DNA of 64,000 nt. Source: Paraburkholderia graminis C4D1M. GTDB lineage: Bacteria > Pseudomonadota > Gammaproteobacteria > Burkholderiales > Burkholderiaceae. The position numbers and the translations under genes were made by a program. This document shows positions 46,159-55,122 of this stretch, piece after piece. The number at the start of each line of letters is the position of its first letter. Positions within the stretch are counted from its first letter, which is position 1. Below the pieces are notes generated by a model, which ran no database searches, had not been told where the DNA came from, and saw only the letters and a program-made list of their open reading frames with translations. The stretch is from NCBI RefSeq assembly GCF_000172415.1, contig NZ_ABLD01000012.1, positions 1 through 64,000 on the forward strand, in the 5' to 3' direction.

Positions 46159-47349
46159 TTAGTCCGCCAGCGCAGCGACCGGCTCAGTGCCGGCGGCCTC
46201 CGCGAGGGCCAGCGCCTTGTCCGTGGCTTCCCACGTGAATTCCGGCTCTTCGCGGCCGAAGTGGCCATAAGCCGCGCTCTTCTCGTAGACCGGACGCAGC
46301 AGGTCGAGCATCTGAATGATGCCCTTCGGACGCAGATCGAAATGCTCCTGCACGAGGCGCGTGATCGTCGCGTCCGACACGCGGCCGGTGCCGAACGTGT
46401 TGACCATGACCGACGTGGGCTGTGCGACGCCGATCGCGTACGACACCTGGATCAGGCAGCGCGACGCGAGGCCCGCGGCCACGATGTTCTTCGCGACATA
46501 GCGGCCGGCGTAAGCGGCCGAACGGTCGACCTTCGACGGGTCTTTGCCCGAGAACGCGCCGCCGCCGTGCGGAGCCGCGCCGCCGTACGTATCGACGATG
46601 ATCTTGCGGCCCGTCAGACCGCAGTCGCCTTGCGGACCGCCGATCACGAACCGGCCGGTCGGGTTCACGAGGAACTTGATGTCGCCCTTGATGAGCTCGG
46701 CCGGCAGCGTAGGCTTGATCACCTCTTCGATCACGGCTTCGCGCAGCGTATCCAGATCGATGTCCGGCGAATGCTGCGTGGAGAGCACGACGGTGTCGAT
46801 GGAATGCGGCTTGCCGTCCACATACCGCACGGTGACCTGCGACTTCGCATCCGGGCGCAGCCAGGGCAGGCGGCCGTCGCGGCGCAGATTCGCCTGACGC
46901 TCGACCAGACGATGCGACAGGTGGATCGGCAACGGCATCAGCTCAGGCGTTTCTTCGCATGCGTAGCCGAACATCAGGCCCTGGTCGCCGGCGCCCTGAT
47001 CGAGGTTGTTGTCGTGCGCGCGATCCACGCCCTGAGCGATGTCCGGCGACTGCTTGTCGTACGCGACCAGCACCGCGCAACCGCGATAGTCGATACCGTA
47101 GTCGGTGTTGTCGTAACCGATGCGCTTGATCGTGTTGCGCGCGATCTGGATGTAGTCGACGTTGGCAGTGGTGGTGATTTCACCTGCGAGCACGACGAGA
47201 CCGGTGTTGCACAGCGTTTCCGCTGCAACACGCGAGTACTTGTCCTGCGCCAGGATGGCGTCGAGAATCGCGTCCGAAATCTGGTCCGCGACCTTGTCGG
47301 GATGGCCTTCTGAAACGGATTCGGAGGTGAAGAGATAGTCGTTTGCCAC
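46159..47349 (-). CDS. metK: S-adenosylmethionine synthetase
   Basis: 396 residues. Makes SAM from methionine and ATP. All signature motifs are present: SEGHPDKVADQISDAILDA at the start, GAGDQGLMFGYACEE (the hexapeptide-like motif), GGGAFSGKDPSKVDRSAAY (P-loop motif). The GTG at 47349 has AGGAG nine bases upstream; upstream in-frame starts lack a site. It has a 160-base leader with strong hairpins. Confidence 0.97.
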   Translation of the reverse strand: MANDYLFTSESVSEGHPDKVADQISDAILDAILAQDKYSRVAAETLCNTGLVVLAGEITTTANVDYIQIARNTIKRIGYDNTDYGIDYRGCAVLVAYDKQSPDIAQGVDRAHDNNLDQGAGDQGLMFGYACEETPELMPLPIHLSHRLVERQANLRRDGRLPWLRPDAKSQVTVRYVDGKPHSIDTVVLSTQHSPDIDLDTLREAVIEEVIKPTLPAELIKGDIKFLVNPTGRFVIGGPQGDCGLTGRKIIVDTYGGAAPHGGGAFSGKDPSKVDRSAAYAGRYVAKNIVAAGLASRCLIQVSYAIGVAQPTSVMVNTFGTGRVSDATITRLVQEHFDLRPKGIIQMLDLLRPVYEKSAAYGHFGREEPEFTWEATDKALALAEAAGTEPVAALAD

Positions 47350-47509
47350 GTTGCAGACTCCTGTTATGTGGTTACGGTTAATGTTCACGTAGCCAGCTTC
47401 GGGAGCCTGAAGCGGCGACGCTTTAGCGGATTACCTGACTGGCAGGCGCTTATCACATGGATCGCGCCGCCTGGCTTCGCCCCGCAAGTTGTCTATTAAC
47501 TCGGCGAAG
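47350..47509 (-). other. structured 5' leader of metK
   Basis: About 155-160 bases from the predicted start of transcription to the GTG. It contains a perfect 9-bp stem (GGCTTCGCC/GGCGAAGCC, 47473-47481 with 47503-47511) at the 5' end and GCTTC/GAAGC (47396-47413) before the ribosome site. I do not recognise a known SAM riboswitch. Confidence 0.45.
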
Positions 47510-47514
47510 CCCTT

Positions 47515-47541
47515 ATTATAGCGACTTCCGATGATTGTCAC
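47515..47541 (-). promoter_or_regulatory. sigma-70-like promoter of metK
   Basis: Minus-strand -10 TATAAT (47520-47515, perfect) with GTGACA as -35 (47541-47536), 15 bases apart. The spacing is short but both hexamers are good. Confidence 0.6.
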
Positions 47542-47622
47542 AGAGTGTCTACGAGTGCGGTATTACGTCAACTTCTCCGCTTTCCTTAAATGCATCACGC
47601 CGAGCGCCTTCCAGGAGGTCAC

Positions 47623-48507
47623 ATGCTGAGCCGCCTTGGTCCCCGGCTCGCGATCGGCCTTCTCAAACTGTTTGCACTATTGCCGTATGGTTTCATCGCC
47701 CGCCTCGGCGACGGACTCGGCTGGCTGCTCTATCAGATTCCGAGCCGCCGCAAGCGCATCGTCCACATCAATCTGAAACTGTGCTTTCCGGAGTGGAACG
47801 ACGAGCGCCGCGAAGAAGTCGCGCAGAAGCATTTCCGTCACGCGATCCGCAGTTACCTTGAGCGCAGCGTCCAATGGTTCGGCTCCGCGAAGAAGCTCGA
47901 AAAGCTGGTTCAGGTCGACAGCGCAATCGATCTGACCGATCCGAACCTGCCGCCCACGCTGTTCCTCGGCTTTCATTTCGTCGGCATCGAGGCGGGCTCG
48001 ATCTTCCTCAATTACTCGCTCAAACGTCAGTGCGGCTCGCTGTATCAGCCGATGTCGAACCCAGAGCTCGAGGAGGTCGCCAAGGCCGCGCGCGCCCGCT
48101 TCGGCGCGGACATGGCAAGCCGCGCCGACAGCGCGCGCATCGTGCTGCGCTGGCTGCGCGAGCGCAAGCCGGTGATGCTCGGCGCCGACATGGACTACGG
48201 CGCGCGCAATTCGACTTTCGTGCCGTTCTTCGGCGTACCGACCTGCACGCTGACCGCGGTCGGCCGCCTCGCGAAAGTCGGTCACGCGCAGGTCGTGCCG
48301 TTCATCGGCGAAGTGCTGCCGAACTACAAGGGTTATCGGCTGAGGGTGTTCAAGCCGTGGGACAACTACCCGACCGGCGACGACGACGCGGACGCGCGGC
48401 GCATGAACGCGTTCCTCGAAGAACAGATTCCGTCGATGCCCGAGCAGTACTACTGGGTGCACAAGCGTTTCAAGACGCGGCCGCCCGGTGTGCCGAGCGT
48501 GTATTGA
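47623..48507 (+). CDS. lpxL: lipid A lauroyl/myristoyl acyltransferase
   Basis: 294 residues. LpxL/HtrB family: a membrane-anchoring N-terminal helix (IGLLKLFALLPYGFIARLG), the catalytic H-x4-E motif (His118 to Glu123 in FHFVGIEAG) and the downstream DMDYGARNSTFVPFFG substrate segment. It adds a secondary acyl chain to Kdo2-lipid IVA at the inner membrane. AGGAGG precedes the ATG. In this group the gene sits opposite metK. Confidence 0.93.
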   Translation: MLSRLGPRLAIGLLKLFALLPYGFIARLGDGLGWLLYQIPSRRKRIVHINLKLCFPEWNDERREEVAQKHFRHAIRSYLERSVQWFGSAKKLEKLVQVDSAIDLTDPNLPPTLFLGFHFVGIEAGSIFLNYSLKRQCGSLYQPMSNPELEEVAKAARARFGADMASRADSARIVLRWLRERKPVMLGADMDYGARNSTFVPFFGVPTCTLTAVGRLAKVGHAQVVPFIGEVLPNYKGYRLRVFKPWDNYPTGDDDADARRMNAFLEEQIPSMPEQYYWVHKRFKTRPPGVPSVY

Positions 48508-48542
48508 GGGCGCTCGAGGGGCGCGTCACTTACAATAGCGTG

Positions 48543-49406
48543 ATGAAACTGAAATTCACCAAGATGCACGGCGCGGGTAACGACTTCGTCGTGCTCGACG
48601 GCTACACGCAGGCGCTCAACCTGACGCCGGAGCAGGTGCGCGCGCTCGCCGACCGCCATTTCGGCGTCGGCGCCGACCAGTTGCTGCTGGTCGAAAAGCC
48701 TACCGTGGATGGCGTCGATTTCAGGTATCGCATCTTCAATTGCGACGGCGGCGAAGTCGAGCATTGCGGCAACGGCGCGCGCTGCTTCGTGAAGTTCGTG
48801 CGCGACAGCGGGCTGACCGATCAGCGCAGCGTGCGCGTGCAAGTGCAGAACGGCACCATCACGCTGACCATGCAGGAAAACGGCGAGGTGCTCGTCGACA
48901 TGGGCTCGCCCGTGTTCGAACCGGAACGTGTGCCTTTCGCCACCAAAGGTCTCCAGGGACGTCGCGAAGGCGCGGATACGCTCTGGCCGCTCGACGTGAA
49001 CGGCACGACGCGCTGGATTTCGGTGGTGTCGATGGGCAATCCGCACGCCGTGCAAGTGGTGGACGACGTCGAGGCGTTTCCGGTGCTCGTCGAAGGTCCG
49101 GTGATCGAGCGGCACGCGCGCTTTCCGCAAAAGGTGAACGCGGGCTTCATGCAGATCGTCGGCCGGAGCGAAATCAAACTGCGCGTCTATGAGCGCGGCG
49201 CCGGCGAAACGCTGGCGTGCGGCACGGGCGCGTGCGCGGCGGTGGCCGCGGGCATTCGCCGCGGACTGCTCGACGCGCCGGTGCTCGTTCATACGCACGG
49301 CGGCAAGCTCACCATTTCGTGGGACAGTAATAAGGAAAGCGAACCGCTGCTGATGGCGGGTCCGGCCACGACCGTTTTCCAGGGCGAGATCGAACTGGCC
49401 GACTGA
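48543..49406 (+). CDS. dapF: diaminopimelate epimerase
   Basis: 287 residues. Two-domain PLP-independent racemase with catalytic Cys75 (EHCGNGARC) and Cys226 (ETLACGTGAC). It converts LL- to meso-diaminopimelate for lysine and peptidoglycan. It starts 35 bases after lpxL and is followed by a DUF484 gene, xerC and rlmI in one direction; dapF-DUF484-xerC is a linkage conserved across many proteobacteria. Confidence 0.97.
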   Translation: MKLKFTKMHGAGNDFVVLDGYTQALNLTPEQVRALADRHFGVGADQLLLVEKPTVDGVDFRYRIFNCDGGEVEHCGNGARCFVKFVRDSGLTDQRSVRVQVQNGTITLTMQENGEVLVDMGSPVFEPERVPFATKGLQGRREGADTLWPLDVNGTTRWISVVSMGNPHAVQVVDDVEAFPVLVEGPVIERHARFPQKVNAGFMQIVGRSEIKLRVYERGAGETLACGTGACAAVAAGIRRGLLDAPVLVHTHGGKLTISWDSNKESEPLLMAGPATTVFQGEIELAD

Positions 49407-49499
49407 ACGTGTCGCCTTCGATCGCGCATGAACGATTCATTAACTCACTGACCGACGCGTCGCATGAAGGCGTCGTCCTGTAGTCCTTTAGCCGAAACC

Positions 49500-50219
49500 A
49501 TGAACGATCGCGAAGTCGCCGAATACCTGCTCGCCAATCCCGAATTCTTCGCCGAACACGCGGAAGTGCTCGCCACCATCCGGCTCGCGAACCCGCACGG
49601 CAAGGCCGCGGTGTCCCTGCAGGAGCGGCAGATGGAAATGCTGCGCGACAAGAACAAGCATCTCGAACGGCGTCTCGCCGAACTGCTGCGCTACGGCCAC
49701 GAAAACGACAGCATCGCCTCGAAGTTCAACCGCTGGACCATCCGCGTGATCGCCGAGCGCGATCCGTACGCGCTGCCGCGTACCGTCGCCAATGGCCTGC
49801 GTGAAATCTTCGACGTGCCGCAAGCGGCGCTGCGCGTGTGGGACGTCGCCGAGCCGTATGCTCAGGCCGACTTCGCGCGCCACGTCGGCGAGGAAGTGCG
49901 GATCTTCGCGAACAGCCTCGCAGCGCCTTACTGCGGCGCCAACACCGGTTTCGAGGCAGCGCAATGGCTCGTGCCGGCTGCCGGCAGCCCCGACGAAAAC
50001 CCGTCCGGCGGCGCGGCGCCCGAGCCCGCGCACGTCACCGAATCGATCGCACTGCTCGCGTTGCGCGACCCGGAAGCCAATGAAGAAGCGTCCGCGTTCG
50101 GCCTTCTCGTGATGGGCTCCGCGGACGCGCGCCGCTTCCACGACGGCATGGCGACCGACTTCCTCACGCAGATCGGCGCGCTCGCAAGCGCCGCGCTGAG
50201 CCGTTTGCTGCCGCGCTGA
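49500..50219 (+). CDS. DUF484 family protein
   Basis: 239 residues. N-terminal motif NDREVAEYLLANPEFFAEHAEVL followed by a coiled-coil (QERQMEMLRDKNKHLERRLAEL) and a GAF-like domain. DUF484 proteins are always found between dapF and xerC; their role is unknown. The mid-region has a Pro/Gly/Ala-rich insert near residues 165-180. Confidence 0.92.
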   Translation: MNDREVAEYLLANPEFFAEHAEVLATIRLANPHGKAAVSLQERQMEMLRDKNKHLERRLAELLRYGHENDSIASKFNRWTIRVIAERDPYALPRTVANGLREIFDVPQAALRVWDVAEPYAQADFARHVGEEVRIFANSLAAPYCGANTGFEAAQWLVPAAGSPDENPSGGAAPEPAHVTESIALLALRDPEANEEASAFGLLVMGSADARRFHDGMATDFLTQIGALASAALSRLLPR

Positions 50220-50291
50220 ACGCGCGAGCGCACGCGTCCGCCGTCAGCAAAAGTTAGCCGAACCCAGCTCGATCAAGCCAAACCGCCCATC

Positions 50292-51215
50292 GTGACCGAA
50301 ACCGACTTCATCGCCGCGTATCTGTCGAATCTCGAGCACGAGCGGCGGCTGTCGGCGCACACCTTGCGCGGCTACACGCACGAACTGGAGCAACTGCGGC
50401 TGCTGGCGAAAGGCCGGCCGCTCGAAAGCCTGACCGCCGTCGACGTTCGCGGCGCCGTGTCGCGCGCGCACGCGGGCGGGCTAACGGCGCGCTCGATCAG
50501 TCACCGTCTGTCGGCGTGGCGCGCGTTTTACCGCTGGCTCGCGGGCCGCATCGATCTGCCGGCCAACCCCGTCGCCACCGTGCGCGCGCCCAAGCAGCCC
50601 AAAGCGCTGCCGAAGGCGCTGTCCGTCGACGACGCGAACCGCCTGATGGAAAGCCCGCCTGCCGCATCGGCGGAAGGTTTGCGCGATCACGCGATGCTCG
50701 AACTGTTCTACTCGTCGGGGCTGCGTCTGTCGGAACTCGTCGGTCTGGACGCCCGTTTCGCCGACGCCGACGGTTATCGCTCGGCCGGCTGGCTGAAGCT
50801 CGATTCCGCGGAAGTCGAAGTGCTCGGCAAGGGCAAGCGGCGGCGCATCGTGCCGGTCGGCAGCAAGGCGCTCACCGCGCTGAACGCGTGGCTCGCCGTG
50901 CGCGACCAGATGGTCAAGCACGATCCGCATCCGCTCTTTCTGTCGGCGCGCGGCAATCGCCTGTCGCCGAACGTCGTGCGCGAGCGTGTGAAGCGCGCGG
51001 CGCTGCTCGCCGGCATTCCGGCCAATGTGCATCCGCACGTGCTGCGGCACTCGTTCGCGACGCACGTGCTGCAGTCGAGCGGCGACCTGCGCGCCGTGCA
51101 GGAATTGCTCGGCCACGCGAGCATCACCGCGACGCAGGTGTACACGGGGCTCGATTTCCAGCACCTCGCGCGCGTCTACGATCAGGCGCATCCGCGCGCC
51201 AAAAAACGCGAATGA
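50292..51215 (+). CDS. xerC: tyrosine recombinase XerC
   Basis: 307 residues. N-terminal SAM-like core-binding domain, and a catalytic domain with Arg in SGLRLSELVGLD, Lys in GKGKRRRIVPV, HPHVLRHSFATH (His-x2-Arg), and GHASITATQVYTGLD with the nucleophile Tyr. XerC and XerD resolve chromosome dimers at dif. It follows DUF484 by about 70 bases. The chromosomal context (dapF side) argues for XerC and against an integrase. Confidence 0.96.
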   Translation: MTETDFIAAYLSNLEHERRLSAHTLRGYTHELEQLRLLAKGRPLESLTAVDVRGAVSRAHAGGLTARSISHRLSAWRAFYRWLAGRIDLPANPVATVRAPKQPKALPKALSVDDANRLMESPPAASAEGLRDHAMLELFYSSGLRLSELVGLDARFADADGYRSAGWLKLDSAEVEVLGKGKRRRIVPVGSKALTALNAWLAVRDQMVKHDPHPLFLSARGNRLSPNVVRERVKRAALLAGIPANVHPHVLRHSFATHVLQSSGDLRAVQELLGHASITATQVYTGLDFQHLARVYDQAHPRAKKRE

Positions 51216-51305
51216 CGCCGTCCTTGCGGCTCGCTAGTCACCGCCCTTGCTTCACCCGCCGCGCGCGCCGCAGTTTGCGCGGCCCTTGCTTCTGCTGACA
51301 CCCTC

Positions 51306-52508
51306 ATGAATATCGTTACGCTCAAACCGTCGAAAGAAAAATCGCTGCTGCGCCGCCATCCGTGGGTCTATGCGAACGCGATTGACCGGATCGACGGCAA
51401 TCCCGCGCCGGGCGCGACCGTGCTCGTGCGCGCGCACGACGGCCGGTTTCTCGCGCGCGCCGCCTACAGCCCGCACTCGCAGATCCGCGCGCGCGTCTGG
51501 AGCTTCGACGAAAGCGAGCCGATCGACCACGCATTCTTCAAGCGCCGCGTGCAGCGCGCGCTCCTCCATCGTCAAACGATGGTGCGCGACACCGGCGCCG
51601 TGCGGCTGATTTTCGGCGAAGCGGACGGCCTGCCGGGCCTGATCGTCGATCACTACGTCGCCGAGGACGAAGGCCAGCGCAGCCAGCTCGTCTGCCAGTT
51701 CATGGCGGCGGGCGTCGAAGCGTGGAAAGAGGCGATCGTCGCCGCGCTCGTCGGCGCGACCGGCTGTCCGAACGTCTACGAACGCTCGGATGTGTCGATT
51801 CGTCAGAAGGAAGGGCTAGAACAGACGACCGGCGTGCTGGCGGGCGAAGCGCCGTCGGAAGCGCTGATCGCGAGCGAAAACGGCGTGCGTTATCACGTCG
51901 ACGTGCGCAACGGCCACAAGACCGGCTTCTACGTCGACCAGCGCGATAACCGCCTGCTCGTGCAGCAGCTCGCGCAGGACCGCGACGTGTTGAACTGCTT
52001 CTGCTACACGGGCGGTTTCTCGCTGGCGGCGCTCAAAGGCGGTGCCAAGCGGGTCGTTTCAATCGATTCGTCCGGCGAGGCGCTCGCGCTCGCGCAGCAG
52101 AACGTGGCGGCGAACGGCTTTAACGCCGAGCGCGCGACCTGGCTCGACGCGGACGCCTTCAAGACGCTGCGCCGCCTCTACGACGAAGGCGAGCGTTTCG
52201 ACCTGATCGTGCTCGATCCGCCGAAATTCGCGCCGTCGCGCGAGCATGTGGACCGCGCGTCGCGCGCGTACAAGGACATCAATCTGACCGGGCTGAAGCT
52301 GCTGCGCCCAGGCGGACTGCTGTTCACCTACTCGTGCTCCGGCGCGATCGATTCCGAGCTGTTTCAGAAGATCGTGGCGAGCGCGGCCGCGGACGCGCGC
52401 GTCGACGCGCGGATTCTCAAGCGTCTTGGCGCCGGGGTGGATCATCCGTTGCTCACAGCATTTCCGGAAGGCGAATACCTGAAGGGCCTGCTGTTGCAAA
52501 TCGCCTGA
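51306..52508 (+). CDS. rlmI: 23S rRNA cytosine methyltransferase RlmI-like
   Basis: 400 residues. N-terminal PUA domain (KPSKEKSLLRRHPWVYANAI), an EEHEAD-like middle, and a Rossmann SAM domain (VLNCFCYTGGFSLAALKGGAKRVVSID) with LDPPKFAPS as the catalytic motif. E. coli RlmI (396 residues) makes m5C1962 in 23S rRNA. Starts 90 bases after xerC. Confidence 0.92.
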   Translation: MNIVTLKPSKEKSLLRRHPWVYANAIDRIDGNPAPGATVLVRAHDGRFLARAAYSPHSQIRARVWSFDESEPIDHAFFKRRVQRALLHRQTMVRDTGAVRLIFGEADGLPGLIVDHYVAEDEGQRSQLVCQFMAAGVEAWKEAIVAALVGATGCPNVYERSDVSIRQKEGLEQTTGVLAGEAPSEALIASENGVRYHVDVRNGHKTGFYVDQRDNRLLVQQLAQDRDVLNCFCYTGGFSLAALKGGAKRVVSIDSSGEALALAQQNVAANGFNAERATWLDADAFKTLRRLYDEGERFDLIVLDPPKFAPSREHVDRASRAYKDINLTGLKLLRPGGLLFTYSCSGAIDSELFQKIVASAAADARVDARILKRLGAGVDHPLLTAFPEGEYLKGLLLQIA

Positions 52509-52718
52509 TCGCCTATAACTTCACGGTTATTTCGCAGCGGGACGCGAGCGGCGGCGGCCCGGCCGTGCCGGCTGCCAGCGCCGCGTGGGCAGATATGTTT
52601 CAATAACCGGCTAGACAGGCTGCGCGCCGCGAGGTTGCCGCGCCCGGCTCATGCACACCGCTATGCATACGCTAAGCATACGATTACGCATCGTTTCACG
52701 ACTCTATAGGCGAACAAC

Positions 52719-53831
52719 ATGATCCCAGTCACCATCCTGACCGGCTTTCTCGGCAGCGGCAAAACTACCCTGCTCAAGCGCATCCTGAACGAAAAGCACG
52801 GCATGAAGATCGCCGTGATCGAGAACGAGTTCGGCGAAGAGAACATCGACAACGAGATTCTCGTGCAGGACACGAGCGAGCAGATCATCCAGATGAGCAA
52901 CGGCTGCATCTGCTGCACGATCCGCGGCGACCTTTCGCGCGTGCTGGGCGATCTTGCGGCGCAGAAGCAGTCGGGCAAACTGGACTTCGACCGCGTGGTG
53001 ATCGAAACCACCGGCCTCGCGAATCCCGGCCCCGTCGCCCAGACCTTCTTCATGGATGACCAGATCGCCAGCGAATTCCTGCTCGACGCGATCATCACGC
53101 TGGTCGACGCCAAGCACGCGAATCATCAACTGGACGAGCACGAAGTCGTGCAGCGCCAGGTCGGTTTCGCCGATCGCCTGTTCATCACGAAGGCCGATCT
53201 CGTCGACGAAGCGCAACTGGGCGATCTGCGCCACCGTCTGCTGCATATGAATCCGAAGGCGGCGATCAAGGTCGTCAATTTCGGCGACGCGGACATCAAG
53301 GAAATCTTCGACCTGCGCGGCTTCAATCTGAATTCGAAGCTCGAGATCGATCCGGACTTCCTCGTCGAGGACGAACACGCGCATAACCACGCGCACGCCC
53401 ACGACGAGCACGGCCACACGCACGGCCACGATCACGATCACGACCACGCAAATTGCGATCATGACCACGGCCATTGCGATCACGAAGGCCATGAAGGCCA
53501 CGATCATGCGCATCGCCATCACGCGCATCACGACGACAAGATCAAGTCGTTCGTGTACCGCAACGATCGTCCGTTCGATCCGAACAAGCTCGAAGACTTT
53601 CTCGGCGGCATCCTGCAGATTTACGGCGAGCGCCTGCTGCGTTACAAGGGCGTGCTGTACATGAAGGGCGTCGACCGCAAAGTCGTGTTCCAGGGCGTGC
53701 ATCAGATGATGGGCAGCGACCTCGCGGCCAAATGGCAGCCGGCCGAGAAAAAGACCAACAAGATGGTGTTTATCGGCATCGAATTGCCGCAAGACCTGAT
53801 TACCGACGGCCTCGACGCCTGCCTCGCCTGA
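52719..53831 (+). CDS. COG0523 GTPase metallochaperone (CobW/ZNG1-type)
   Basis: 370 residues. P-loop GTPase with Walker A GFLGSGKTTLL (9-19), the COG0523-specific metal motif GCICC (62-66), G3-like and base-specific ITKADLVDE. A His/Asp-rich insert at about 212-268 (over 20 His) will bind zinc or a similar metal. The C-terminal CobW_C domain (KSFVYRNDRPFDPNKLEDFLGG) is intact. Members move zinc to client enzymes under scarcity. It lies 600 bases before dksA on the same strand; no Zur site was identified. Confidence 0.9.
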   Translation: MIPVTILTGFLGSGKTTLLKRILNEKHGMKIAVIENEFGEENIDNEILVQDTSEQIIQMSNGCICCTIRGDLSRVLGDLAAQKQSGKLDFDRVVIETTGLANPGPVAQTFFMDDQIASEFLLDAIITLVDAKHANHQLDEHEVVQRQVGFADRLFITKADLVDEAQLGDLRHRLLHMNPKAAIKVVNFGDADIKEIFDLRGFNLNSKLEIDPDFLVEDEHAHNHAHAHDEHGHTHGHDHDHDHANCDHDHGHCDHEGHEGHDHAHRHHAHHDDKIKSFVYRNDRPFDPNKLEDFLGGILQIYGERLLRYKGVLYMKGVDRKVVFQGVHQMMGSDLAAKWQPAEKKTNKMVFIGIELPQDLITDGLDACLA

Positions 53832-54439
53832 GCGTCGCGCCTGGCAAAAGCGTATTGGTCTGCTGTTACTCGGGGCGCGGGGGCCAAATGGCCCTCGCGA
53901 AATGTGCGGTGGCGCACATGTATGAAAAACGCGTGAAAACCCTGCTGTATTAGTGGACGCTCAACCATCGCTTTTTGACCGTTCGCGCGTTATATTTTCG
54001 GGATACCAGTGCGCCGCCGAGGGATTTCCACCAGTTGCGGCGCCGGATTGTGATTCAGTTACAATACGTGCCCACTGGAGAATGAGAACGATTTGCCCGG
54101 TCAGTGCGCGGTGATTACATATTGCGCAGTGGGGCGCACCGGGCTTGTAGCGGCGCCGGAAAATCTTGTCCGGGGAACTCGCCGACAATACCCGCCGCAG
54201 CAGCCCGAGGAGGCTCGCTGCCCGGGAGCAAATACCTCAGGAGCATTTGAGAACCGGTTTCCAGAGGAGTTCGGCCCCGCATTGGCGTTGCGACGCCCGA
54301 GGTGGGCGTGAGGCGCTTCGGCGTCACGACAGTTCATCGTCCGTGTCAGCTTGTGCTCAACGTCCCAGGCGCCTTGCGGGCAATACGAAAGTGCGGGCAC
54401 TATGTAAGAGTTTTGCCTCACATTGAAGAAGTAAGCCAG
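53832..54439. other. long spacer before dksA
   Basis: About 600 bases without a recognised gene. A TACAAT hexamer at 54060-54065 could be the dksA -10 element and would give a leader of about 370 bases. Several G/C-rich inverted repeats lie in that leader. Confidence 0.45.
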
Positions 54440-54859
54440 ATGACGACGAAACGACTCTTGACCGAAGCCGAAATCCTGAAGATGAGCGACAAGGATTACA
54501 TGAATGAGGATCAGCTCGCTTTCTTCAAGAACAAGCTCGAACAGCTGCAGGCGGAAATTCTCCGCAATGCCGGCCAGACGACCGAGAACCTGCGCGAAAC
54601 AGTAATCGTGCCGGACCCGGCCGACCGCGCAACGATCGAGGAAGAGCATGCACTCGAGCTGCGCACGCGCGACCGCGAGCGCAAGCTGCTGAAGAAGGTG
54701 CAGCAGTCGCTCGCCCGCATCGACTCTGGCGACTACGGCTGGTGCGAAGAAACCGGTGAGCCGATCGGCATTCCGCGTCTGCTCGCGCGGCCCACGGCCA
54801 CGCTGTCGCTCGAGGCGCAGGAGCGCCGCGAACTGCGCCAGAAGCTGTTCGGCGACTGA
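54440..54859 (+). CDS. dksA: RNA-polymerase-binding factor DksA, zinc-finger-less type
   Basis: 139 residues. Coiled-coil domain with the essential tip motif DPADRA (59-64), followed by the degenerate zinc-finger domain: in place of C-x2-C...C-x2-C it has C102-x2-T105 and S123-x2-A126, so just one Cys remains and no zinc can be held. With ppGpp, DksA reprograms RNA polymerase at rRNA and amino-acid promoters. The ATG at 54440 is the family start. Such Cys-poor DksA proteins are known in alpha- and betaproteobacteria; they function without zinc. Confidence 0.94.
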   Translation: MTTKRLLTEAEILKMSDKDYMNEDQLAFFKNKLEQLQAEILRNAGQTTENLRETVIVPDPADRATIEEEHALELRTRDRERKLLKKVQQSLARIDSGDYGWCEETGEPIGIPRLLARPTATLSLEAQERRELRQKLFGD

Positions 54860-54910
54860 ACGCCGGCGGCGCGGCTTCGGCGCCGCGCCCACAAACGCTG
54901 CTTCGTCGAG

Positions 54911-54942
54911 AGGCGCACGGTGATCCGTGCGCCTTTTTTCTT
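54911..54942 (+). terminator. terminator of dksA
   Basis: Stem GGCGCACGG/CCGTGCGCC with TGAT loop and T6. Confidence 0.92.
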
Positions 54943-55122
54943 TTGTCCTATCCCATTTGCCGGCTCTTGATATGCCCGCGCGCGCCCTAAAATAAATCCG
55001 ACATGCGCTGCACTAGCGCGCGAGGCGGCTCACTTCCCGCGTCGCGCGCCGTCTGCTTCCAGGATTCATGCGGTCGCGCATCGCGCGGCCGCGTCCTACC
55101 CGCTTTGCAAAGAGGAACGCAT

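Noticed and set aside
47350..47509. Known SAM or SAH riboswitch before metK
   Set aside because: Hairpins exist but the conserved core motifs of known classes were not found; left as an open question.
50292..51215. Phage or island integrase
   Set aside because: The tyrosine recombinase sits in the conserved dapF-DUF484-xerC order, so it is XerC.
52620..52690. Zur operator upstream of the COG0523 gene
   Set aside because: Repeated GCATACG-like words are present but do not form a recognisable Zur palindrome.
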